Source: Candidatus Viadribacter manganicus
GTDB taxonomy: Bacteria; Pseudomonadota; Alphaproteobacteria; Caulobacterales; Aquidulcibacteraceae
Reading direction: 5' to 3'
NCBI RefSeq assembly: GCF_001679665.1
Contig: NZ_CP013244.1
Span: 2,426,980-2,490,979, forward strand
Length of the DNA: 64,000 bases
Shown here piece after piece: positions 52,373-61,263 of the stretch. The notes below the pieces were generated by a model. It worked only from the letters and a program-made list of their open reading frames with translations. It did not search any database and was not told the DNA's origin. The stretch's first letter is position 1, and each line of letters opens with the position of its first letter. Both the position numbers and the translations under genes were made by a program.

Positions 52373-53502
52373 CTCGCGATCGCGGGTCGTCCGGGGGAGA
52401 CGTGCTCGGGTGCAACGCCGAGTTCCGCGAGCACCGGGGGCCATTCTTGTTGAAGAATGAGTGCAGCGCTTGCAGCCGCCATAGCGGGCGATGTTTGCAG
52501 ACCATAGCCGCCTTGTCCGGCCAGCCAGAAAAAACCCGGCGCGTCCGGCGCGAAGCCAGCCGTCGGCACGCGGTCTTTCACGAAGGAGCGCAGGCCCGCC
52601 CAGCGATGAGCGATCCGCGAAACATTCATCGTGGTGTACTCTTCGACGCGGTAGGCTGCGAGCGCGATGTCATAGTCCTCAGGTTGCGCATCGACGGGAT
52701 CGCTGGGAATTTCATCGACCGGCGAGGCGAGCAGACGTCCCCCCTCGGGCAGCATATAGAATTCGTCGACCGTCGTTTTCACGAACGGCCAGTCACGCGT
52801 CTCGATGTGTTCAGGTGGGTCGAACGCAATAATCGTTCGCCGCAGAGGTGATAGACCGAGTGGTTTGACACCCGCTAGCCGCGCGACCTGATCTGCCCAC
52901 GCGCCCGCAGCATTGACAACGACGCCCGCGCGCCACGCTTTGTCGCCAGACTGTAGAAGCCACGCACCGTGCTCGCGCGTTATCGAATCCACCCGCACAC
53001 CGGTTTCGATCTGGCCACCATTGCGTCGCAGCGTGCGCGCGAAGCCTTGCTGCAGGGCATCGGCATCCAGTTTGCGACCGGTTTCATCCACCACGCCAGC
53101 GATGATTGCCTCTGGCCCAGTGCGCAGGACCGGGAGAAGATCCAGCATCTCCGGCACACCAACATGATGCACTTGATCGGAGAACATGCGCATGCCGTCG
53201 TAGAGCTTGTTCAAGCCTTCAATCATATCCGAGCGAGCAATCCAGAGCGCGGCCTTGGGTGTTGAAAGTGGCGCGCCTTGGTGCGACGTTTGCTCAAAGA
53301 AGGGGCGGCTGAATGTTGTCAACGCGCGAACCGTGCGATCGCCAATGCCGAGGTGATAGAAGGTCGCGCTGCGTCCTGACGAGTGATAGCCTGGAGCGGC
53401 TTCAGCTTCGAGCACGACAACGCGTGCGTGCGTTGAGAGCGCCGCTGCGGCTGATAGGCCGGCGATGCCGCCGCCTATCACCAACACGTCAAAGGAAGTC
53501 AT
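52369..53502 (-). CDS. FAD-dependent amino acid oxidase/dehydrogenase (DAO family)
   Basis: The 377-residue flavoprotein has dinucleotide motif VLVIGGGIAGLSAAAALS, the SSGRSATFYHLGIGDRTVRAL segment, VVNAAGAWADQVARLAG and a C-terminal FFWLAGQGGYGLQTSPAM. The last two are typical of D-amino acid/D-arginine dehydrogenases and sarcosine/glycine oxidases. It likely oxidises a D- or N-methyl amino acid to an oxo acid or demethylated product. Coupled to the Rieske gene upstream (ATGA overlap) as the last gene of a five-gene operon with the MlrC and P1 peptidases. Confidence 0.88.
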   Translation of the reverse strand: MTSFDVLVIGGGIAGLSAAAALSTHARVVVLEAEAAPGYHSSGRSATFYHLGIGDRTVRALTTFSRPFFEQTSHQGAPLSTPKAALWIARSDMIEGLNKLYDGMRMFSDQVHHVGVPEMLDLLPVLRTGPEAIIAGVVDETGRKLDADALQQGFARTLRRNGGQIETGVRVDSITREHGAWLLQSGDKAWRAGVVVNAAGAWADQVARLAGVKPLGLSPLRRTIIAFDPPEHIETRDWPFVKTTVDEFYMLPEGGRLLASPVDEIPSDPVDAQPEDYDIALAAYRVEEYTTMNVSRIAHRWAGLRSFVKDRVPTAGFAPDAPGFFWLAGQGGYGLQTSPAMAAASAALILQQEWPPVLAELGVAPEHVSPGRPAIAS

Positions 53503-54698
53503 TTGTTGCGGTCTCCTGGCTCGCCGCGCTCAAGCGTGTCCAACACCATGCGTTGAAAGTGCAGCACGGCGCCCTCCCAATACGGAGAGAAGCGGGTCTC
53601 TAGGCCCGCTCGATCGCGCGCGGTTGCGTTGTTTTGCAGGCTGAGCACAAAGTCATGATCCTGCTCAACCACTCTTGCCAGCGTCACGCCGCGTTGAACG
53701 CGCCACGCGTCGCGATCTTCCGTGCCAAACGCCGTAGGATGAAAGTAAAGTCGCGTTTCCAGGCGAGTACGCGCGGGGCCATTCGGAGTGAATACGCCGA
53801 GCATCAGTGAGTTTTCGTGGAGTAAAATCATCCCAGTTGGAAAGAGATTGAGCACGAACGAGCGGCCGCGTTGGGCTTCGTTCATGCGCACGCCTTCAAT
53901 GCCCGCTGGACGGCGTATCGCACCGGAGCGTAGGGGCTCACCAATCGATGCAGCAAAGTTCGGTCCAGTCGCGATCGTGATTGGGCGTGCTGACACGCCT
54001 TCGAACAATTGCGGATGCGCCATTGGCAAGTGATAATCTTCCACGCCACCTTCGATGGCGATTTTCCAATTACCGGGGTATTCGCCAGACCATCTGGGTC
54101 CGGGCAGCAACTCGTCCAGCCCGATACCATCGAGCAGTTCATTCAGCGGACGCAGATGCTCTTCGATCGATGCTGCGGCGCCATCGAGGTTTACAAGCAC
54201 CCAATCATGCCAACGGGCGCTGCGAACTTCGCGCAAACCTAAACTAGCTTGATCGAATCCTGGACATTGGTGTGTGGACTCTCCACCCAGCCGTGTGGCC
54301 ACGCGAAGATCGCCGTTCAACTCATAAGCCCAGCCATGCCATGGGCAGACCATGGTCTGCGTGCGCTTTGGTGCAGTGACGACGGCCATGCCGCGATGGC
54401 GGCACTGGTTGTGAAACACGCGGATCGCGCCATCTTTTTGTCGCACCATAACGAGAGGCGAGCCGGCAAGATCGACCGGGAAGGCGTCGCCCGGTTCAGG
54501 CAGGTCGGCGCCCATGCCGATAACTGCCCAGGTTCTTGGAAAGAGCGCGCGCTGTTCGAGTTCGTAAAATCCCGCTGAGTAAGCGCGACCAGGCAGCCCT
54601 CGAGCCTCTTCGATTGGCGCCCGTAGCGCGGCGCGCTGTTCGGCGTCCACCCAATCATCCAGTGTTGTGTCGGCATGCTGCATCATTGGCATTTTCAC
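53499..54698 (-). CDS. Rieske non-heme iron oxygenase, alpha subunit
   Basis: The 399-residue terminal oxygenase has the 2Fe-2S ligands Cys99/His101 (NQCRHRG) and Cys118/His121 (CPWHGW), and iron ligands His223 and His228 in GGVEDYHLPMAH. Glu220, next to Asp221, sits where carnitine oxygenase CntA has its bridging Glu. The group covers N-demethylating and hydroxylating enzymes for betaines, stachydrine and carnitine. No reductase or ferredoxin gene is in the window. The start is uncertain: a GTG at 54698 or ATGs at 54692, 54686 and 54683. Translated just after the P1 peptidase in the same operon. Confidence 0.9.
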   Translation of the reverse strand: MKMPMMQHADTTLDDWVDAEQRAALRAPIEEARGLPGRAYSAGFYELEQRALFPRTWAVIGMGADLPEPGDAFPVDLAGSPLVMVRQKDGAIRVFHNQCRHRGMAVVTAPKRTQTMVCPWHGWAYELNGDLRVATRLGGESTHQCPGFDQASLGLREVRSARWHDWVLVNLDGAAASIEEHLRPLNELLDGIGLDELLPGPRWSGEYPGNWKIAIEGGVEDYHLPMAHPQLFEGVSARPITIATGPNFAASIGEPLRSGAIRRPAGIEGVRMNEAQRGRSFVLNLFPTGMILLHENSLMLGVFTPNGPARTRLETRLYFHPTAFGTEDRDAWRVQRGVTLARVVEQDHDFVLSLQNNATARDRAGLETRFSPYWEGAVLHFQRMVLDTLERGEPGDRNK

Positions 54699-55799
54699 TT
54701 AGGTCTGTGGTGGACGACCGTAGCGGCTCATCACAGCGATAAGTTCGGGTAGGGGCAGGGCGTGCACTGTCGTTCCGCCCACGCCTTGCATCGTCTCAGA
54801 CGCTGTCAGGGCGTTGACGATGGCTTCTTCTGTCGCCTCTGCGACCGCCGGAAACATGGGGTTCATGTCCTCGTTGCCCATCATTCGTAGGCCCTCGGTT
54901 ACGCCGGTTTGATGGAAGGGAAGGGCGTTTCCGGTTGAAAGCGCTATTGTGAAGTCACCGCTTCGATTGTTTCCAAAGCCGCCGACGCGCGAAAGGCCAA
55001 TGCCTGCGCGCCGTGCCAAGCGATTAAGTTGCGGCGGCATCAATGGTGCATCGGTGGCGACGATGATAATGATAGAGCCTTTAGTCTCTTCCGCCTGATC
55101 GTCTTCACGTCGCTGGGGACTGTCGACAATGTCGTAGCCGATGTGGCGACCGACTGGGACACCGTCGACGGTCAGTTGGCTGCGATTGCCAAAATTGGAT
55201 TGCACAAGAACGCCGACATTCGTCAGCACGCCGCCGCAGCGCACTTGCCGCGAGGCGGTCCCTATGCCGGATTTGAATTCGAAGCTCATCATTCCACTGC
55301 CGCCGCCGACGCCGCCCTCTGCGACGGCTCCCGCAGATGCAGCGTCGAGCGCCGCTTCGACGTGTGCGCGTGTTATTGGAGCCGATAGCCCATCACTCAA
55401 CACGCCGTCATAGGTCTCGGCCGCGCAGGGCTGGTGCCAACGATCTGCAACGCCCAGCTTGAACGGCAACGCCAGAAGCGCGTCGCGCGCCACGCCAATT
55501 GAAAACGCCGAGGTCAGCACAATCGGCGACGCCAATGTGCCTGTCTCGGCGATCCAGTGTGATCCGGTTACTTCGCCGAATCCATTGTAGCGGTCGAAGC
55601 CAGCGAAGACGCTTTGCTTCAGAAAGTCGAACGGCACAATCGCAGTGACGCCGCTTCGAACGACACGGGGCTGATCCGCGCGCACATCAATGTGTCCGAC
55701 ACGCACGCCTGGCACATCTGTAATCGCATTGAGCGGACCTGTCGGAAGGTGTCCGATCCGGAGACCCAGATCGCGCAAACGCGCGCGCGGAGGCGTCAT
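54699..55799 (-). CDS. P1 family peptidase (DmpA/BapA-type aminopeptidase)
   Basis: The 366-residue Ntn-like hydrolase precursor matures by self-cleavage. The cleavage site is before Ser242 in TKGSIIIIVATDAPL, matching the GS site of DmpA. Other landmarks: NAITDVPGVRVGH, TGSHWIAETGTLASPI and GGVGGGSGMMSFEFKSG. The family includes DmpA, which releases N-terminal L- and D-residues, and BapA enzymes specific for beta-amino acid peptides. I choose the ATG at 55799, which has AAAAGG eight bases upstream, over the GTG at 55808. It lies between the binding protein and the Rieske oxygenase. Confidence 0.9.
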   Translation of the reverse strand: MTPPRARLRDLGLRIGHLPTGPLNAITDVPGVRVGHIDVRADQPRVVRSGVTAIVPFDFLKQSVFAGFDRYNGFGEVTGSHWIAETGTLASPIVLTSAFSIGVARDALLALPFKLGVADRWHQPCAAETYDGVLSDGLSAPITRAHVEAALDAASAGAVAEGGVGGGSGMMSFEFKSGIGTASRQVRCGGVLTNVGVLVQSNFGNRSQLTVDGVPVGRHIGYDIVDSPQRREDDQAEETKGSIIIIVATDAPLMPPQLNRLARRAGIGLSRVGGFGNNRSGDFTIALSTGNALPFHQTGVTEGLRMMGNEDMNPMFPAVAEATEEAIVNALTASETMQGVGGTTVHALPLPELIAVMSRYGRPPQT

Positions 55800-55824
55800 T
55801 GGAAGCACCTTTTAAAGTCGCGGA

Positions 55825-57387
55825 TCATAAACGCGCAGCACGTTGCATCGTGTGGAACGGGAGCATCATCGGGGTCGAGTAATTGTAGGCGAAGGGTGCG
55901 ATGTCTCGACTTTGTGCGTAGCCCCAGGAGGTCTGAAATAGCGGGATAGACGGCAAATCCTCGTAAACGATCTTTTGTGCGTCTTGGTAAAGTGCGTCGC
56001 GCGCGTCACCATCGAGCGCGTCCGCGCGCGCAAGCAAAGCGTCGACGGCGGGATTGGAGTAGCGCGCCATGTTGCCCGCGCCGATCATTTGCGAATTGTA
56101 CACGAATGTGAACACGATCCACGGATCAGGAAAGTCGATCGAGATCGATTGTGTCGTTATGTCGAACTCGCCGGCGAAGATTTGCGAGCGCGCCGCGGCT
56201 GCGATCTGCTTGATGCTGACGTCGAAGCCGATCGCGCGCAGGCTTTCGCGCAAAGCCAGCTGCGTTGCTGAGGGGCCGCCGCCGTCGCCGACCACGGTCA
56301 GTTCGATGGGTTGGTTGGCAGGCACACCGGCTTCGTGCATTAGCGCGCGTGCTGCTTCCGGGTTGTAGGCGGGAAGCGGTAAGCTCGGATCGTGCCCCGG
56401 CACGCCCGGTGGCAAAACGCCGGAAATGGTCCGCGCTTTCCCGCGATAGATGGACGAGATGATGCTGTCGCGATCGATTGCCAGAGAGATCGCGCGCCGC
56501 ACTCGCAGGTCCCGGAAGAGCGGTTTTTCATTGTTGAGATGAAGAAACATCACGATCGGGGCGGGCGCCGCAGAAACTGCAACGCCGGTCCGTTGCATCA
56601 GCCAATCCTGCTGGAATGGACCGACCGATTCCAAGATGTCGACGTCGCCCTTATCGAGTTCGATGAGGCGAATTGACGAATCTTTCGACACCCGCACGCG
56701 CACGTCCTCGAAGTAGGCCGGTTGTTGCGCCGCATGCGGGTTTGGCGCCAACGCCACCTCTTCGCGTGCCGCGAAGCGCACGACTCGATAAGGCCCGCTG
56801 CCCGCCGTGTTTTCGCGTAGCCAAGCGGAACCCTGATCATCTCCTTGGGCATGACGCACAATGGCTGGGTTCACGAAGCCAAGACCTGGGCCTGTCAAGA
56901 GATAGGGAATGAACGGCGCCCAAGCGGCCAACCGAATGCGCAGCGTGCGAGGATCCGGGGCTTCGGCGCCCGCATACCAGAACAACGCTTGCGCGGCGGG
57001 GAAGCGCTGTTGCTGAATACGCTCAATGCTGAAAATGAAATCGCGGGCTTGCAGCTCGGCGCCATCGTCATAGTGATGCCCGCCCTTCAAATGAAACGTG
57101 ATGCTTGATTTGTCGGGCGCGAGTTCCCATGCCTCGGCGACGTCGCCTTCGACGCCGCGTGTTTCGCCTTCTTCGGTGCGCAGACGCAGCAACCGCTCAT
57201 AGCAAACGTTTGGCGCGATCAGGTTGGGTAATAGGAAGCTCGTTGCCGCATCGAGTGTGGTGATGTCAGAGGCAATGGACACCACCAACTGCCGCGGATC
57301 GCGTGCGGGGGCGGGGATGCAAGCCGCAAGCGTGCTCAGGCCCGCGCCCGCTACAAGACCTCTGCGCGTTGGGGCAAAATCTTTCAT
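55825..57387 (-). CDS. ABC transporter substrate-binding lipoprotein (SBP_bac_5, peptide type)
   Basis: The 520-residue solute-binding protein has a twin-Arg, lipobox N-terminus TRRGLVAGAGLSTLAAC (lipidated Cys23). SBP_bac_5 features follow: ITTLDAATSFLLPNLIAPNV, LAPDKSSITFHLKGGHHYDD, RRAISLAIDRDSIISSIYRG and FPDPWIVFTFVYNS. It is the periplasmic receptor for the split DppB/C/D/F importer in this block. The ATG at 57387 overlaps the MlrC-like stop by 4 bases, so the two are translated together, linking uptake directly with peptide cleavage. Confidence 0.93.
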   Translation of the reverse strand: MKDFAPTRRGLVAGAGLSTLAACIPAPARDPRQLVVSIASDITTLDAATSFLLPNLIAPNVCYERLLRLRTEEGETRGVEGDVAEAWELAPDKSSITFHLKGGHHYDDGAELQARDFIFSIERIQQQRFPAAQALFWYAGAEAPDPRTLRIRLAAWAPFIPYLLTGPGLGFVNPAIVRHAQGDDQGSAWLRENTAGSGPYRVVRFAAREEVALAPNPHAAQQPAYFEDVRVRVSKDSSIRLIELDKGDVDILESVGPFQQDWLMQRTGVAVSAAPAPIVMFLHLNNEKPLFRDLRVRRAISLAIDRDSIISSIYRGKARTISGVLPPGVPGHDPSLPLPAYNPEAARALMHEAGVPANQPIELTVVGDGGGPSATQLALRESLRAIGFDVSIKQIAAAARSQIFAGEFDITTQSISIDFPDPWIVFTFVYNSQMIGAGNMARYSNPAVDALLARADALDGDARDALYQDAQKIVYEDLPSIPLFQTSWGYAQSRDIAPFAYNYSTPMMLPFHTMQRAARL

Positions 57388-58838
57388 GTGCGCGCACCTC
57401 GGATAACGTCTTCACTGCTGTCGCGCTCGAAAGGCCACATGGGCCGTGGCCTCTTGTGATAGACGAGGTTCTTGCGCGGCCGAGATACGCTGATGATGCG
57501 ACCGGCGCGCGTCTCGAAGCCAGTCCGGAATTGTTGGCTGGACTTGACCACAACGAAGCGCTGCGTGTTGAGGTCGATGCCCACCTGCTCGAATAGGGCG
57601 GGGTCGTAGGCTTGGTCGCGCAGCGTGCTAAGAACGAGCGTGAGTCCTTCGGTTTTGAAGGCGGCTATGTCGCCCAGCGGCGCGTCAAAGCCACCAATTC
57701 GTTGCGTGGCAGCGCGCCGTAATCCAATAACTTCGCCTTCAAGATCTAACGGTGGGCCAGAGCTCGGCCCCGCCTTGCCGCCGACGCGCAAGCTGATGCG
57801 CGCCCCGATCCCGGCCTCGAAGCAAAAGCGCGTCGCTTGTGGATCCCAAATCGGGCCCCCGCAGGCGGGCGCCATGTTTGCGTCGCGCAATGCACGCAGA
57901 AGAGTCATGTCGTCGCCGGCATTGCCGCCGCCGGGATTGTCAGTGGTGTCTGCGAGAATAACCGGAAAGCGCCTGGACGCCGCCGCCGAGCGTAGGGTGG
58001 CCGCTAGATCCTGGCGTCTCCCTTGGGCCCTTTCCCGAAGTGCTTGGAGTTTTGTGCCAATTTCCTCGGCCGTTCGCGCTGCAAGCGCTTCGTCGTTGTC
58101 GGCTGTGACCAGGATTTTTGTGCCCATGTCGGCGCAATCGCCGAGACTGAAGCCGTGCACGATCGTCGCGTTTATGACGCCCGGACGCTTCTCCGCCAGC
58201 ACCAAATTGTTGACCATCCGTCGCCAGGGTGCGGTGGTGGTGCGAAAGCCAATCATCATATGGCAATCGTAGAGGGCTGGGGTCGGCCGCAGAGCGCCGG
58301 CGCGAACACGAGCCAACGCGTCGACCAGTTCGATGCTGCGCTCTAGGTAATCGGTGTGCGGATATTGCTTGAAGCCGATCAGCAGGTCGGCAGCATCTAG
58401 CATCCGCTGGGAGATGTGCGCATGCAGGTCGAACACTGCACCGATTGCAGCTTCGCCCGCGACGGCGCGAACATGCTCAAGAAAATCGCTCTCGCAATCG
58501 TCGTAGCCCTGCGCCATCATCGCCCCATGCACGCCAAGGGCAATCACATCGAGGGGGGCGGCGGCTGCGATCTGCGCTACAATCTCGTCTCGCAGTGCCT
58601 CATAGACGTCGCGCCGCACAGGCCCGCCCGGCCAGGCAAACGCGCACGTCCCCTCAATGACCTCCCAACCGTCGGCGCGCTTTGCGCGCAGCGCAGCCAT
58701 TGGCCCCGTCGCCTCCGTCGCGACGTCTGGATGCGCACCGGGGCGCCAGAGCATTGCTGTCTCAAAGCCCGCCCAACCTGTGGGGATGGGCGAGAACGAA
58801 TTGGTCTCTGCGCCTAAGGTTGCAGCGAACGCTCTCAT
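57384..58838 (-). CDS. M81 family metallopeptidase (MlrC/microcystinase C-like)
   Basis: The 484-residue zinc enzyme of the MlrC family starts AATLGAETNSFSPIPTGW. The metal motif is FDLHAHIS with Asp137 and His139, His161 lies in QYPHTDY, and Glu26 in the N-terminal loop is a further candidate ligand; the spacing matches the MlrC metal site as I recall it. DNPGGGNAGDD is also a family mark. MlrC cleaves the linear tetrapeptide or free Adda-containing products of microcystin degradation; most family members have unknown substrates. I start at the ATG at 58838, where homology begins; the frame is open to 58874 across the operator. First gene of the five-gene operon. Confidence 0.9.
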   Translation of the reverse strand: MRAFAATLGAETNSFSPIPTGWAGFETAMLWRPGAHPDVATEATGPMAALRAKRADGWEVIEGTCAFAWPGGPVRRDVYEALRDEIVAQIAAAAPLDVIALGVHGAMMAQGYDDCESDFLEHVRAVAGEAAIGAVFDLHAHISQRMLDAADLLIGFKQYPHTDYLERSIELVDALARVRAGALRPTPALYDCHMMIGFRTTTAPWRRMVNNLVLAEKRPGVINATIVHGFSLGDCADMGTKILVTADNDEALAARTAEEIGTKLQALRERAQGRRQDLAATLRSAAASRRFPVILADTTDNPGGGNAGDDMTLLRALRDANMAPACGGPIWDPQATRFCFEAGIGARISLRVGGKAGPSSGPPLDLEGEVIGLRRAATQRIGGFDAPLGDIAAFKTEGLTLVLSTLRDQAYDPALFEQVGIDLNTQRFVVVKSSQQFRTGFETRAGRIISVSRPRKNLVYHKRPRPMWPFERDSSEDVIRGART

Positions 58839-58858
58839 CGCGTCACGAGTATCATTGA

Positions 58859-58874
58859 CTAACCGCTCGTTCAA
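58859..58874. promoter_or_regulatory. Regulon palindrome, copy C
   Basis: CTAACCGCTCGTTCAA lies in the 66-bp divergent gap between the MlrC-like start (58838, minus) and the acyl-CoA synthetase start (58905, plus). It agrees with copies A and B at 13 of 16 positions each. Confidence 0.6.
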
Positions 58875-58904
58875 TAGTTAGATCGGCGCAAAGGCGGGAG
58901 ATCG

Positions 58905-60458
58905 ATGGTCGAGGAGCGGTTGCACCGCGGCGGAACACTCGGCTCGCTGGTGCTTCGCGCGTGCCGGCGGTTTCGCGATGCATCAGCTGTGGTGGGTCCT
59001 GACCTTCGCCTCACATACGCACAAGTATCACACCGCATCAGCGGGATGATGCAAGCTTTTGATGAAGCCGGTTTGGTGCGCGGCGACGGCGTGGCGCTGC
59101 TTTCGAGTAATTCGGCCGACGTGGTTGTTGCAACATGCGCGGTGATGGCGGCTGGGCTTCGGCTTACTGCATTGTCGCCGTTGGGATCGGAAGACGACCA
59201 TTTGTTTTGTGTGGAAGACGCAGAGATCTCCGCAATCATCGTCGATCCTCGCTTTAACGCACGCGCACAGGCCCTTCGAAGCCGTGCATCGAAGCTGCGG
59301 GTAGTGTTTGCCCTCGGCGGAGCGCTGGACGCGATTGATCTGAGCGCGAAAGCAAGCGCTGGCCGCAAGATGGCTGATGACCGCGCGCAATCGAATGACA
59401 TTGCCATGATCGCCTATACCGGCGGCACCACTGGTCGCCCCAAAGGTGTGGTCCACACCCACGCAAGCGCGCTCGCTGCGTTGCACATGGCTGCCAGCGA
59501 GTGGGAATGGCCAACAAACGGCAAAGTGCTCGCGGTGACGCCGGTCTCGCATGCGGCCGGCATTCTGGCGTACCCGACATTTCTTCGTGGTGGCGAGTTT
59601 CATGTGCTGGGCGGATTCACGGCGCGGAGTTTCTACGACTACGTTGCGAGCGCTCACATAGGCGCCACTTTCATGGCTCCAACGATGATTTATCGCTTGC
59701 TCGATGATCCGCCGCAGGCGGGAGACGACTTGAGCACGCTCGAAACCATCTTTTATGGCGCGGCACCCATGGATGCAGATCGCATGGTCGAAGCGATTGA
59801 GTGTTTCGGGTCGATCTTTATGCAGCTCTATGGCCAAACCGAAGCGCCCACTTGCATCACCTATATGCGCCGGTTTGAGCACGATGTGACGCGGCTCGAC
59901 GTGCTTGCGTCGGCGGGCTTTCCTCAGGCGGGTCTGGACCTTGCGCTGCTTGACGCGGAGGGGACACCTGTACCCGCGGGCGGGTCGGGTGAAGTGTGTG
60001 TGCGTGGGGCCTTCGTCATGCGTGGCTATTGGAACAGGCCGGCGGAGACAGCGGACGCGCTGCGTGGTGGTTGGCTACACACCGGCGATGTTGGGCGTTT
60101 CGACGAAGAAGGACGCCTCCACATCGTCGACCGTTTGAAGGATCTCATTATCACGGGTGGTTTCAATATCTATCCACGCGAGGTCGAGGATGTGCTCTCT
60201 GGAATCGACGGAGTTCAAGCCTGCGCAGTTGTAGGTGTGCCGGATGCGAAATGGGGTGAGGCGGTTGCAGCAGCGATCGTAGCCGCTCCAGGAGCAAATT
60301 TGAGTGCTGAATCTTTGATCAGTCTCGTGAAGGGCGCCAAGGGGCCCATCCATGCGCCCAAACAAATTGTCTTTGTCGACTCCCTGCCGCTCACCCCGAT
60401 CGGCAAGATCGACAAGAAAGCGCTTCGGCTTCTGCTGGGAGCTGACCATGGCGGATGA
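58905..60458 (+). CDS. Acyl-CoA synthetase (AMP-forming), second copy
   Basis: The 517-residue ANL ligase has P-loop IAYTGGTTGRPKGV, MQLYGQTEAPTCIT, LHTGDVGRFDEEGRLHIVDR and LKDLIITGGFNIYPREVEDV. The C-terminal catalytic Lys lies in PIGKIDKKAL. It is distinct from the synthetase at 45.6 kb (no close paralogy by eye), so a different acid is likely. It overlaps the ABC ATPase start by 11 bases; sharing an operon with transport ATPases suggests that the imported compound or its breakdown product is activated to CoA. Confidence 0.92.
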   Translation: MVEERLHRGGTLGSLVLRACRRFRDASAVVGPDLRLTYAQVSHRISGMMQAFDEAGLVRGDGVALLSSNSADVVVATCAVMAAGLRLTALSPLGSEDDHLFCVEDAEISAIIVDPRFNARAQALRSRASKLRVVFALGGALDAIDLSAKASAGRKMADDRAQSNDIAMIAYTGGTTGRPKGVVHTHASALAALHMAASEWEWPTNGKVLAVTPVSHAAGILAYPTFLRGGEFHVLGGFTARSFYDYVASAHIGATFMAPTMIYRLLDDPPQAGDDLSTLETIFYGAAPMDADRMVEAIECFGSIFMQLYGQTEAPTCITYMRRFEHDVTRLDVLASAGFPQAGLDLALLDAEGTPVPAGGSGEVCVRGAFVMRGYWNRPAETADALRGGWLHTGDVGRFDEEGRLHIVDRLKDLIITGGFNIYPREVEDVLSGIDGVQACAVVGVPDAKWGEAVAAAIVAAPGANLSAESLISLVKGAKGPIHAPKQIVFVDSLPLTPIGKIDKKALRLLLGADHGG

Positions 60459-61263
60459 GGAAATGCGCCCGGCCTTGCGCATCGAAAATCTGTCGCTGGA
60501 TGCATCGAGCCCCAAGGGCTTGGTGTCGCTGGTGCGAAATGTGGGCATTGAAGTGGGCCCCGGGGAAGTTGTGGGTCTGGTCGGCGAATCCGGATCGGGC
60601 AAATCCCAAACTGCGCTCGCAATTTCAGGTTTGAGTCCACAGGGCGTACGCCGCACGTCAGGGCGCATCTGGTGCGATGGCGAAGAGCTCAGCGCGCTGT
60701 CGGAGTCGGAGTTGCATCGCCGTCGCGGCGCGAAGCTCGCGTATGTGTTTCAAGATCCGATGAGCGCGCTGAACCCGACCATGCGGGTTGGACGCCAGAT
60801 GGCAGATGTTTTGCGTCGCGCCCGGCCTCAATTGGACAGAGGCCAAATCGTCCGCGCCGCGCACGAAATTCTCGCCGCGGTAGGGCTTACGGACGGCGCG
60901 TGGATAATGCGCGCTTATCCATTTCAGTTGAGCGGGGGCATGCGTCAGCGCGTTATGATTGCATTGGCGTATGGATGCCGTCCGGCACTGATTGTCGCGG
61001 ATGAGCCCACCACAGCGTTGGACGTAACACTGCAAGCGCAAGTGCTTGATTTGATCCTGGCGCTAAATGGGCAAGTGAAGAGCGCAATGCTGTTCATCTC
61101 GCACGATCTGGCCATCGTCCGGCGCATTTGCACGCGTCTCTATGTGATGCGCAAAGGCGAAGTGGTTGAGAGTGGGGCCTGCGCGCAAATCATCGCCAGC
61201 CCCCAACACGAATACACCAAAACGTTGCTGGCGAGCGCGCGCGCGAAAGAGGCGATCCCATGA
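60448..61263 (+). CDS. Peptide ABC transporter ATP-binding protein (DppD type)
   Basis: The 271-residue ATPase has Walker A GLVGESGSGKSQTAL, Q-loop VFQDPMSALNPTMRVG, signature LSGGMRQRVMIALAYG, Walker B LIVADEPTTALDVTLQAQ and H-loop ISHDLAIV. A C-terminal oligopeptide-transport extension ends YTKTLLASARAKEA; it is shorter than in E. coli DppD and lacks an evident Cys cluster for iron-sulfur binding. The ATG at 60448 has GGGAG upstream. Coupled to the next ATPase by a 4-base overlap. Confidence 0.94.
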   Translation: MADEEMRPALRIENLSLDASSPKGLVSLVRNVGIEVGPGEVVGLVGESGSGKSQTALAISGLSPQGVRRTSGRIWCDGEELSALSESELHRRRGAKLAYVFQDPMSALNPTMRVGRQMADVLRRARPQLDRGQIVRAAHEILAAVGLTDGAWIMRAYPFQLSGGMRQRVMIALAYGCRPALIVADEPTTALDVTLQAQVLDLILALNGQVKSAMLFISHDLAIVRRICTRLYVMRKGEVVESGACAQIIASPQHEYTKTLLASARAKEAIP

